Shown: in pieces, positions 26,013 to 33,746 of the stretch
Numbering within the stretch: the first letter of the stretch is position 1
How the letters are laid out: the number at the start of each line of letters is the position of its first letter
DNA from: Candidatus Omnitrophota bacterium
GTDB lineage: Bacteria; Omnitrophota; Gorgyraeia; Gygaellales; Profunditerraquicolaceae
Length of the DNA stretch: 33,746 bases
Direction of reading: 5' to 3'
NCBI GenBank assembly: GCA_020058085.1
Contig: JAGVER010000014.1
Coordinates: 1 to 33,746, forward strand
The notes under the pieces: model-generated
What the model was told of the DNA's origin: nothing
What the model saw: only the letters and a program-made list of their open reading frames with translations
Database searches by the model: none
Program-made: the position numbers and the translations under genes

Positions 26013-27599
26013 TTAATCCAATTTATAAGCTATTGGTACTTCTATCCAAAGATCCTCTAAATCTATTGCCGGCGGGAATGGTGGATAAGAAGGTATGTCT
26101 CTGGCAGTTTTTAACGCATTATCATCTAGTGTCTTATAACCTGAAGAACTTACCACCTTAGCCCCCAGAAGCTCTCCTTTATAGGAAAGTTTGAGGCCTA
26201 ACTTCACTGTTCCCTGGAAACCTGCGCCTTTCCCGGCAACAGGATAAGCAATATTCTCTAAAATGCGCATCTGCACTACTTGAGAATACTTAAGAGTCGG
26301 ATCAAGCGAAGCTTCATCTATAATAGGCTTTTTAGTTTCAGCCTTAGCGTCGGTTACTCTTTTGCTATCAGCTTTTTTCTCACTGACTATCCTAGGTGTA
26401 AGCGTGATAAAAAGCTCTGAATCATCTCTTGTCGAGGCGCCTTTTCCCGATTTGGTTTCTCTCATCCTAAAAAACATACCTAATACCGGGACATCAGCAA
26501 GCCAAGGGAATTTACGTAAATCTTCCTCGGTCTTCTGCTTTATTAATCCTCCTATAGCCATAGTCTGGCCATTATCAAGATAGAGCTCTGTATTGGCAGT
26601 ACGCTTAGTAAATGGATAAGCCAAAGCATAAGACGTGCTAACAGCTGTACCTACCTCGCTCACCTCTACCCCTAAAGCAATGTATATACGATTATCTTCT
26701 TTTACAGTGGGTTTTATATTTAATTTAATACCATATTCCTTATATTCGACACTGCCCGGCGTAGCTGTTGTCCCTGTGGTACCTCCGCCAGTTACCGAAG
26801 CGCTAAGAATTGGGACTTCTCCTCCGACCAAGAGCTTTGCCCCCTTGCCGCTGAGACAGGAAAGGCGCGGACGGGAGAGAACACGGGCCTTTCCTTCTTG
26901 GACTAAAGCATCTAATGTCAGATTAAAAGCGCCGCGGCTAACATTACCTAAGCTAAATAACTTACCCCATGTCGTCCCGGTTGTAGCGCCAGAGGCTAAT
27001 TCAGTAATGGTCATCGAGCCTGGCCAAGTAAATCCCAGTTTTTCACTGGACCCTTTATTTAATTCCAAAACCTGCACATCAATTTCAACCACGGTCTCAT
27101 CTTCTTTAGTAGTAGTTAAATCTACTATCTTTTCTTTTAAAGGGCCCATTGCCAAAAATACCTTATCCCTATCTGCAGATGTGTTAAACTGGCCCAAAAG
27201 AAAAACTTTACCTTCCTCATCTTCTGCTTTAGTAGAAATCTCCGATAAATTAAGCTTAGCGATAGCTTTATCGATGCGGACTTTTAACTCCTTTGTATTC
27301 TCACTGAAAACCCTAATTGTATAAGCTTGCTCACCGAAATTATCCCAGAATACTAGCGTGGTATCTCCTACGGCTTTAGGCATAATAGTCATCTCTTTAT
27401 TGCTTACCTGCGCCACATCAACGATACTTGGATTACCGATAGCAATACGCGTGGGCTTATTTACAGAGATCACGTGCGTCGCGCCCATATATATTTTAAT
27501 TTCTTCTTTCGCTGTCTCGCTTAAAATGCGGCTTTGATTTAGGAGGAAGAGCACGTTCACTGCGGCCAAAAATATAACACCAAGGATTTTTTTTATCAT
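26013..27599 (-). CDS. cpaC: CpaC/RcpA-type outer-membrane secretin with C-terminal TonB_C-like domain
   Basis: IYMGATHVISVNKPTRIAIGNPSIVDV; VLSRPRLSCLSGKGAKLLVGGEVPI...GGLIKQKTEEDLRKFPWLADVPVLGMFFR; tail FQGTVKLGLKLSYKGELLGAKVVSSSGYKTLDDNALKTARDIPSYPPFPPAI. Confidence 0.9.
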   Translation of the reverse strand: MIKKILGVIFLAAVNVLFLLNQSRILSETAKEEIKIYMGATHVISVNKPTRIAIGNPSIVDVAQVSNKEMTIMPKAVGDTTLVFWDNFGEQAYTIRVFSENTKELKVRIDKAIAKLNLSEISTKAEDEEGKVFLLGQFNTSADRDKVFLAMGPLKEKIVDLTTTKEDETVVEIDVQVLELNKGSSEKLGFTWPGSMTITELASGATTGTTWGKLFSLGNVSRGAFNLTLDALVQEGKARVLSRPRLSCLSGKGAKLLVGGEVPILSASVTGGGTTGTTATPGSVEYKEYGIKLNIKPTVKEDNRIYIALGVEVSEVGTAVSTSYALAYPFTKRTANTELYLDNGQTMAIGGLIKQKTEEDLRKFPWLADVPVLGMFFRMRETKSGKGASTRDDSELFITLTPRIVSEKKADSKRVTDAKAETKKPIIDEASLDPTLKYSQVVQMRILENIAYPVAGKGAGFQGTVKLGLKLSYKGELLGAKVVSSSGYKTLDDNALKTARDIPSYPPFPPAIDLEDLWIEVPIAYKLD

Positions 27600-27609
27600 T
27601 CTCGCTCTC

Positions 27610-28464
27610 TTATTTAGATATATTAATTTTTTCTTTCTTTAACCCACGGTAAATATCTATTGACTCCGCCTCTTTCTCTTTTAAGGCCGGAATCTGTTCT
27701 AAAACGCTCTGCCAAGTTGTCGTTTCAACTGTTTCTATAAGAGAATCATTGGTTGAACGTAATGAAATACGAATCTTTCCTTGCTCTTGCAGAAAAGCTA
27801 AGATATTAGCCTCTGTAGGGCCTAAGGCAACAGTGATCTGATCAACTTTTTCCTTTTGGGGCTTTCCCGGTTTAAGATTAGAATCGGTCTCTTGGCCAAC
27901 GGCTAAAATCAGCACATTTTGAAAAGCAGGAACAATTGTTTGCTCTATAACCTTCTTGCCTTCCGAATTTTCCCTAGTAAGAGACAAAACAGCAATTAAA
28001 TCCACGTTGTCTCCGGGCTTGATTAAACCAACGACATCACTAATATTTTCTGCGGAGACACTAACTGCTCTCTTGCCAACAGGAGTAACTGATGCTAAAT
28101 CACGGTGCTTAACTATTTGATTAGAAGTAGATAACTTCGTAAAACTAATTTGTTCCCCTCTAGATATAGGGGCAATAGTGATCATTCCGCTAACATTATC
28201 CAAAGACGCAGCTACTTGAGGCTGTACATATTCCCTAGGGACAATGGATGTCTCTATCATCCCACTCTGAATAACTGTATCAACAGGGATATCCTGCTTA
28301 GCCACTAAAACCACAGCCTGGTTCCGGCGTATTTTCTCTAGTTCCTTTTCTGCTCTCCTCTTGGCATCCGCGGACATATCGTTAACGTAAACATTAACCA
28401 TTACCACAGCGATCAAACCCAAGATAACCCCAACGATTACAATAATCAATCTTTGTTTTTGCAC
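27610..28464 (-). CDS. cpaB: CpaB/RcpC-type pilus assembly protein (SAF domain)
   Basis: VVLVAKQDIPVDTVIQSGMIETSIVPREYVQP...ISRGEQISFTKLS...GKRAVSVSAENISDVVGLIKPGDNVDLIAV. Confidence 0.9.
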   Translation of the reverse strand: MQKQRLIIVIVGVILGLIAVVMVNVYVNDMSADAKRRAEKELEKIRRNQAVVLVAKQDIPVDTVIQSGMIETSIVPREYVQPQVAASLDNVSGMITIAPISRGEQISFTKLSTSNQIVKHRDLASVTPVGKRAVSVSAENISDVVGLIKPGDNVDLIAVLSLTRENSEGKKVIEQTIVPAFQNVLILAVGQETDSNLKPGKPQKEKVDQITVALGPTEANILAFLQEQGKIRISLRSTNDSLIETVETTTWQSVLEQIPALKEKEAESIDIYRGLKKEKINISK

Positions 28465-29372
28465 TATCTTATCTCCCCTTCGTTAATAACTATCTTATTG
28501 GTTTTAGAGAGCCGACTAATTAAATCCTCTAGCTTTTGCTGCTTATCTAAGAAAAGAAGCCTTCTCTTGATATCTTCATATAATTCTGAAAGAGATTTCT
28601 GTTTACCGCCTTTTTTTGCTTCTAATTTTAAAATATAATAACCATCCGGGCCCTTAAAAATATTGCTGGTTTTGCCTGCTTCCAGCGTATCTGAAAAAGC
28701 AACCGCGTCAAATTGGGTAAACTTTTTACCCTTACTAATAAAACCTAAGTCTCCCCCGTTTTTGCTGCTTGAGGACTTTGACCTCTCTTTAGCTAAGGTA
28801 GCGAAATCTGCGCCCTGAAGAAGCTGGATTAGAATATCTTTGGCGTCTTGTTCGGTACTTAAGACTATCTCGCGGATATTCCTTTCTTCCGGCTCTTTAA
28901 ACTGCTCCTTATTAGTATTGTAAACTTCTTCGATCTCTTTTGGCGTTACCTCTATCTTATCGGTCTCATCCCTCATCAACTTTAGGACTGTAAGTTCCAT
29001 CCTGGTCTTCTCAAGAATAGAAGCAACCTCTTCATCTTTATCCAACCCGCGATTTAGTGCTTCCTGATACAACAAGGCCCGACGAACCATCTCATTCTTG
29101 ACATAATCGATTTTTTGGTCACGAGTAACGATCTTCTTTTCAGGCTGGTCATTAGGAATTATTTCGTTGTAATTGATAACATCCTGATTTAAATCTTCTA
29201 GAGTAAGAGGGATATTCCCTACTTTTCCAATAAGCGTGCCTCTGGATCCCCTGGTGCCCGCTTTTTTAACGGCCTGTATTTTCCCGGGATTTAAGAAATC
29301 TAGCCTATCGCAGCCAGAGGACAAAAGAGCAAATAATCCTAGAAATACCAATAGACTAAAACTTTTTTTCAT
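28464..29372 (-). CDS. Parvulin/SurA-PrsA-type peptidyl-prolyl isomerase lipoprotein
   Basis: Lipobox LLSSGCD; EERNIREIVLSTEQDAKDILIQLLQGADFATLAKERSKSSSSKNGGDLGFISKGKKFTQFDAVAF. Confidence 0.88.
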   Translation of the reverse strand: MKKSFSLLVFLGLFALLSSGCDRLDFLNPGKIQAVKKAGTRGSRGTLIGKVGNIPLTLEDLNQDVINYNEIIPNDQPEKKIVTRDQKIDYVKNEMVRRALLYQEALNRGLDKDEEVASILEKTRMELTVLKLMRDETDKIEVTPKEIEEVYNTNKEQFKEPEERNIREIVLSTEQDAKDILIQLLQGADFATLAKERSKSSSSKNGGDLGFISKGKKFTQFDAVAFSDTLEAGKTSNIFKGPDGYYILKLEAKKGGKQKSLSELYEDIKRRLLFLDKQQKLEDLISRLSKTNKIVINEGEIR

Positions 29373-29383
29373 TTACCCCCCCT

Positions 29384-29424
29384 TGCCCATAAGGGCACAC
29401 CGGCCTCTCAATTAAGGCCGGGTG
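29384..29424 (-). ncRNA. Structured leader, copy B: 27-nt bulged hairpin (29398-29424) plus second hairpin (29384-29397)
   Basis: CAC-C-CGGCC-TTAATTGAGA-GGCCG-GTG then TGCCCTTATGGGCA then AGGGGGGG and ATG 29372. Confidence 0.75.
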
Positions 29425-29667
29425 CTATCCCTTCTTAATTTCATTGATAATCTTTATTAAAAGATCGGCGATCTTGGCAATAAGATATAGGAAGAAAAAA
29501 AAGAAAACATATATCACCAAAATCAATACACCCATCCAAGAAGGATTCCCCGGAACCTTGCCCATGATTACGGATACTCCTCCCAATAATCCGAGCAATA
29601 AAAAAATCCAGGCAGCAATCTTAACGACTACGCTGGATACTTTCAAAAATCCTAAATGTTCTCGCAT
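29425..29667 (-). CDS. Small membrane protein (two TM helices)
   Basis: MREHLGFLKVSSVVVKIAAWIFLLLGLLGGVSVIMGKVPGNPSWMGVLILVIYVFFFFFLYLIAKI; AGGAGG before ATG 29667; the GTG start in the ORF track lies inside the leader hairpin. Confidence 0.75.
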   Translation of the reverse strand: MREHLGFLKVSSVVVKIAAWIFLLLGLLGGVSVIMGKVPGNPSWMGVLILVIYVFFFFFLYLIAKIADLLIKIINEIKKG

Positions 29668-29678
29668 TGGCTCCTCCT

Positions 29679-29720
29679 TGCACAGCAAGTGCACACCGGC
29701 CCATCAAATTAGGCCGAGTG
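29679..29720 (-). ncRNA. Structured leader, copy A: 27-nt bulged hairpin (29694-29720) plus second hairpin (29679-29693)
   Basis: CAC-T-CGGCC-TAATTTGATG-GGCCG-GTG then TGCACTTGCTGTGCA then AGGAGG and ATG 29667. Confidence 0.75.
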
Positions 29721-29776
29721 TATTATTCTAATTTTTATCACAAATCCTAATGGATTGCAAGAAAAATATTATTTAA

Positions 29777-29851
29777 TAGCCCCAACGGGATTTGAACCCG
29801 TGTTTACAGACTGAGAATCTGACGTCCTAGACCAGGCTAGACGATGGGGCC
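29777..29851 (-). tRNA. tRNA-Glu (anticodon CTC)
   Basis: GGCCCCATCGTCTAGCCTGGTCTAGGACGTCAGATTCTCAGTCTGTAAACACGGGTTCAAATCCCGTTGGGGCTA; acceptor stem, GTTCAAATC T-loop, anticodon loop TTCTCAG. Confidence 0.92.
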
Positions 29852-29925
29852 AAAAGATCTTTAAGTTATGCCTGCCTACGGGCAGGCGCGCATTTGATCA
29901 GACGATGAGGACAAACCTATTTAAA

Positions 29926-29953
29926 ATAATACCACAATATATTAAAGGGTCAA
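29926..29953 (-). promoter_or_regulatory. Sigma70-like promoter for the tRNA
   Basis: TTGACC-N16-TATTAT on the minus strand. Confidence 0.55.
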
Positions 29954-29969
29954 TGAATTTTGTTTATTG

Positions 29970-29997
29970 TTGATTTCCTAATCATTTGTTGTATATT
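29970..29997 (+). promoter_or_regulatory. Sigma70-like promoter for the FIST-HK-RR operon
   Basis: TTGATT-N16-TATATT on the plus strand, about 35 bp upstream of ATG 30032. Confidence 0.5.
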
Positions 29998-30031
29998 ATA
30001 GTAAATGAATCCATAACCATAACTATACAAA

Positions 30032-31222
30032 ATGTCCATAAATGTTGGTGTAGGATTAAGTACAGCCAAAGACCCTATCCATGCCGCCCAAGAAGCGTTG
30101 CAACGGGCTAGAACACGATTCTTACGGGAAAAGATTGATCTCGTCTTCGTATTTTCCACGATTAACTTATCAACCCTTGTAATACTAGAAACTATCCAAA
30201 CATTTATTCCTGAAGTGCCAATTATAGGCTGTAGCGGCGCAGCTATAATACATGATAAAAACTCTTATAATAACGGCTTGATAATCATGCTCTTGGGATT
30301 CTCGAAAGAAGTTTATTTTAATACCGCATGCGTTAGTAATATAAAAAATAAAACGCCGATTCACGCTGGTGAAGAACTTGGAGAAAAACTTCTTTATGGA
30401 TTTAAAGATATCCGTCGTGATTTGGGCCTCATTTTTTGTGATGGGCTTATCGATAACACACAAGACCTGGTAAACGGCATGCAAGAAAGGCTAGGAAAAA
30501 GTTTCCCCCTTGTTGGCGCCTGCGCCTCCGATAACCTAAAATATATAAGAACAAACATTTTCCATAACGCCGAAACCTTGAGCGATTCTGCATGCGCTAT
30601 GTTATGGGGCGGTAAGATTAACTTTGGCCTTGGAATAAAGCACGGCTGGAAACCGCTAGGCAAACAACATTTAGTCACTAAATCGCGCGGAAATATCATA
30701 TACGAAATTGACTCGCGGCCAGCTACATATTTATACGAAGAATATCTTGGATGCGATGTTAAAAAGCTACAGAATGAATTACGTTTTATTTCGGTATTAT
30801 ATCCTATCGGCATTTATGTCCCCGGGGAAGAAGAATATTTGTTAAGGAATATTCATTCAATAGAGAACGATGGCACTTTAATCTTGCAAGGCAGTATTCC
30901 AGAAAATAGCCAAGTACGCCTTATGATCGGAACTAAAGAATCCTGCCTTCAAGCTACAGACCAAGCAATAGACGCTGTTAATAAAGAGCTTGCCGGCAAA
31001 TCAGCGAACTTTATTCTTGTCTTTAATTCTATATCTAGGCACATTCTTTTAAGGCGAGATGCAGAAAAGGAACTAGAAATTATAAAAAAACAGTTTGGAG
31101 ATGAAATTCCTGTGGTAGGATTATATACGTACGGAGAACTGGCGCCGCTCACAGCCATAGGTTACCACGGTAAAGCATACCTACACAACCAAACGGTAAC
31201 CCTCCTTGCTATTGGAGGATAA
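30032..31222 (+). CDS. FIST domain sensory protein (FIST_N + FIST_C)
   Basis: VGVGLSTAKDPIHAAQEALQRARTR...VPIIGCSGAAII; C-terminal FNSISRHILLRRDAEKELEIIKKQFGDEIPVVGLYTYGELAP. Confidence 0.9.
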   Translation: MSINVGVGLSTAKDPIHAAQEALQRARTRFLREKIDLVFVFSTINLSTLVILETIQTFIPEVPIIGCSGAAIIHDKNSYNNGLIIMLLGFSKEVYFNTACVSNIKNKTPIHAGEELGEKLLYGFKDIRRDLGLIFCDGLIDNTQDLVNGMQERLGKSFPLVGACASDNLKYIRTNIFHNAETLSDSACAMLWGGKINFGLGIKHGWKPLGKQHLVTKSRGNIIYEIDSRPATYLYEEYLGCDVKKLQNELRFISVLYPIGIYVPGEEEYLLRNIHSIENDGTLILQGSIPENSQVRLMIGTKESCLQATDQAIDAVNKELAGKSANFILVFNSISRHILLRRDAEKELEIIKKQFGDEIPVVGLYTYGELAPLTAIGYHGKAYLHNQTVTLLAIGG

Positions 31223-31225
31223 ACA

Positions 31226-32716
31226 ATGTTATCTTATGAATATCTAATTAGTATATTAGGGGTAATCTTTCTTATAACCATTATATCCCTGATTGCCTTT
31301 GTTATATCCAAAATGGAAAAAATAAAACAACTCTCATCAGTAATTGAATCCCTTAGTAAATCGCTTGATGAAATGGATGAACAGGCAAAGCTGATAGTAC
31401 GTACTGACATCGAACTGAGCAAAACCCAAGAAGAGCTTGACAAAAAAATAGCCGGGCTTTATACACTGCAAAAACTATCCCGCGCAATCAGCACAACTCT
31501 TGAAGGAAGCCAGATTTTTAAAATGGTTGAGGCAAACTATCTCGAAAATCTTGGTTTTGAAAAAGCCTACGGATTCCTTTGGGATAACCAGAAAAACGAA
31601 TTCAGCCTTCAGATGTCTATCGGTTATTCTGAAGAGGAAATTTCAACTACTAAAGCTGCAATAACTACAGACAAAAATTTCTTTTTGAATTTAATTCGTA
31701 ACGAAAAAACCACATCATCTATGTCATTGACGGATACCACCTTAAAAACCAAAATTGAAAACATCCTACGCTCTCCGGCATTCGTGGTAACTCCTATATT
31801 GCCAAAAGAAGGCGAAAAGGGTTTTTTTGCTGTGGCTACGGAAAATACCGATACCCCGATTACTGACGGAGACGAAGAATTAATTACGATTTTGGCCAAT
31901 GAAATAGGCCAGGCGCTTGAAAACGCCCGCCTTTTTGAAAAAACCTGGCACACACAACAACAGCTTGAGCAAAAAGTTGAAGAAAGAACCCGCGAACTAA
32001 CCAATGTACTCAACGCCGTTAAGACGATAAATAAACGTAAAAGCGATTTTGTATCTAACGTATCTCATGAATTGAGAACCCCGCTTACATCTATAAAAGG
32101 ATACGCGGCAATACTGCTTACCGGAAAATTAGGAACCCTGCCTCCGGAGGCAAAAGAAAGATTGGAAAAAATAAATCGGCATAGCGATGAACTCGGGCAT
32201 ATTGTGAACGATCTTCTAGATATATCGCGCATAGAATCAGGCAAGATGATAATGAATTTAGGAAAACACAACCTAAAAGAAATAATCAGCAAAGCAGATG
32301 ATTTATTATCCGGTCAATTAAAAGAAAAGAAAATAAATTTCAATATTAATATAGACCCGGATGCTTCTGTATTAGTAGATCCCGAGCAAATAGGACGAGT
32401 ATTTATCAATCTTATTGGAAATGCTATGAAATTTACTCCAGCTGGCGGGAAGATAAGCATATCCGCACGAAAGCTAAACGACGGAATGGTCCAAGTAGAT
32501 ATATCTGATACCGGATGCGGAATACCATTGGGAGATCAAGAAGCAATATTTGAAGAATTCTTCCGAGTAGAAAACGCAATAAACCAGGAGGTCAAAGGAA
32601 CCGGATTAGGGTTGGCATTAGTTAAGCGCATAATTAAAGCCCACCAAGGAAAGATTTGGGTAAAGAGCACGCTGGGTTCTGGATCAACCTTCAGTTTTAC
32701 AATACAACAAGGATAA
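31226..32716 (+). CDS. Membrane-anchored GAF-HisKA-HATPase sensor histidine kinase
   Basis: N-terminal TM; FVSNVSHELRTPLTSIKGYAAIL (H box); NLIGNAMKFTPAGG; DTGCGIP; GTGLGLALVKRI. Confidence 0.95.
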   Translation: MLSYEYLISILGVIFLITIISLIAFVISKMEKIKQLSSVIESLSKSLDEMDEQAKLIVRTDIELSKTQEELDKKIAGLYTLQKLSRAISTTLEGSQIFKMVEANYLENLGFEKAYGFLWDNQKNEFSLQMSIGYSEEEISTTKAAITTDKNFFLNLIRNEKTTSSMSLTDTTLKTKIENILRSPAFVVTPILPKEGEKGFFAVATENTDTPITDGDEELITILANEIGQALENARLFEKTWHTQQQLEQKVEERTRELTNVLNAVKTINKRKSDFVSNVSHELRTPLTSIKGYAAILLTGKLGTLPPEAKERLEKINRHSDELGHIVNDLLDISRIESGKMIMNLGKHNLKEIISKADDLLSGQLKEKKINFNINIDPDASVLVDPEQIGRVFINLIGNAMKFTPAGGKISISARKLNDGMVQVDISDTGCGIPLGDQEAIFEEFFRVENAINQEVKGTGLGLALVKRIIKAHQGKIWVKSTLGSGSTFSFTIQQG

Positions 32717-32719
32717 AAT

Positions 32720-33655
32720 ATGGCCATAAGAATTCTTATTGTTGATGATGACCCGGATATACGGGACGTATTAAAGCTTACCTTATCAGAGGAAAATTAC
32801 GAGATACTTGAAGCCGACAATGGAGAAGATGCCTTAAAGATCATACACAATAACCAGCCCGACCTTATATTATTGGATTATAAAATTCCCAAGATTGACG
32901 GCCGCGAGGTCTGCCGCAGAATAAAAAAAGACTTACTCTTGCGCCACCTACCTATAATAATGGTAACCGGCAAAGGCGACATTAACGATAAGGTTGACGG
33001 CATTGATTCCGGAGCAGATGACTATGTAGTTAAGCCTTTTGAACCTAAAGAATTACTTGCGCGCATCCGGATGATTTTAAGACACACCGAGCGCGACCTG
33101 GAAGCTAACCCCCTGACCCGCCTGCCGGGTAATGTCTCTATTCTAAAGGAGCTATCCCACAGGCTAGAAAACAAATCTTTCTTCGCCGTCTGTTATTTAG
33201 ATTTGGACAAATTTAAATCTTATAATGATAAATACGGATTCGAGCATGGAGACGAAGTAATCCGCGAAACTGCCCGCCTCTTAATCAGCTCCACGAAAGA
33301 GTTTGGAAATCCGGATGATTTCATAGGGCATATCGGAGGAGATGACTTTGTCATCCTGACCACTCTTGATAAAACAGATTTATTATGCCAGAAAATAATC
33401 CTTAACTTCGAAAAACTTGTCCCTTCTTTTTACAATGAAAAAGACAAAAAAAATGGCTTTATAATGGCCAAAGACCGTAAAGGTAAGGAACAAAAGATAC
33501 CGCTCCTCTCAATATCTATAGGTGTCGTCACAAATGAACACCGTAAGATTACCCACGTTGCCCAGATTGGCGAAATCGGTGCAGAATTAAAATCTTACGC
33601 CAAGAGCCTCGAAAGAAGCAATTACGTAAAAGACCACCGCAAAGTCATAAGATAA
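32720..33655 (+). CDS. Response regulator with REC and GGDEF (diguanylate cyclase-like) domains
   Basis: ILIVDDDPDIRDVLKLTL...DLILLDYKIPKIDG...GADDYVVKPFEPKELLARI; CYLDLDKFKSYNDKYGFEHGDEV; HIGGDDFVILT. Confidence 0.93.
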   Translation: MAIRILIVDDDPDIRDVLKLTLSEENYEILEADNGEDALKIIHNNQPDLILLDYKIPKIDGREVCRRIKKDLLLRHLPIIMVTGKGDINDKVDGIDSGADDYVVKPFEPKELLARIRMILRHTERDLEANPLTRLPGNVSILKELSHRLENKSFFAVCYLDLDKFKSYNDKYGFEHGDEVIRETARLLISSTKEFGNPDDFIGHIGGDDFVILTTLDKTDLLCQKIILNFEKLVPSFYNEKDKKNGFIMAKDRKGKEQKIPLLSISIGVVTNEHRKITHVAQIGEIGAELKSYAKSLERSNYVKDHRKVIR

Positions 33656-33659
33656 ATAA

Positions 33660-33734
33660 TAGTAAATAATAGGGACGGTTCTAATTTTGTCCAAATAAAC
33701 CAAAGAAAATTAGAACCGTCCCTATTATTTACTA
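33660..33734. repeat. 29-bp perfect inverted repeat with 17-nt loop
   Basis: TAGTAAATAATAGGGACGGTTCTAATTTT / AAAATTAGAACCGTCCCTATTATTTACTA around gtccaaataaaccaaag. Confidence 0.95.
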
Positions 33735-33746
33735 CTGGTGCGCGGG

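Noticed and set aside
24096-27324. Long plus-strand ORFs opposite TadA and CpaC (24426..25145, 26635..27324)
   Set aside because: Antisense to strongly recognisable conserved genes; no independent coding evidence.
13714-29667. Looked for a prepilin peptidase (TadV/CpaA) in the pilus locus
   Set aside because: No ORF with the expected aspartyl-protease TM architecture was seen; it is probably encoded outside the window.

Overview
The window looks like part of an uncultivated bacterial genome. The gene style (Tad-like pilus, giant C39-peptidase-containing protein) suggests Candidatus Omnitrophota, but that is inference only. Main content: (1) A giant minus-strand ORF, from ATG at 8991 running off the left edge (at least 2997 codons), is missing from the ORF track because it has no stop in the window. 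It has a signal/TM segment, a C39-like peptidase domain with the C/H/D residues in order, S/T/P linkers, a long Asn/Gly-rich body, five 41-aa repeats and a 10-aa tandem repeat at the edge. Its 5' leader matches a cyclic-di-GMP-I (GEMM) riboswitch followed by a terminator-like hairpin. (2) A secreted 666-codon protein with C-terminal repeats sits between inverted copies of AGAATGGACATTTATT. (3) Small secreted proteins lie at 12.0-13.6 kb. (4) A large minus-strand Tad/Flp-type pilus locus (about 13.7-29.7 kb) encodes TadC, TadB, TadG-like, eleven proteins with class III-type N-termini (two, of 51 and 58 aa, are absent from the ORF track), a natural CpaE-like/TadA fusion, a secretin with a TonB_C-like tail, CpaB, a parvulin lipoprotein and a DUF192 protein. 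The locus is interrupted by a transposase-like gene. (5) A tRNA-Glu (CTC). (6) A plus-strand FIST protein / histidine kinase / REC-GGDEF operon. (7) A 29-bp perfect inverted repeat at the right edge. The most unusual signal is a recurrent structured leader: a 27-nt hairpin with a conserved one-nucleotide bulge, covarying stem and 10-nt loop, usually followed directly by a second small hairpin and then the RBS. Four copies lie upstream of secreted-protein or pilus genes, and I do not recognise it as a named RNA class.
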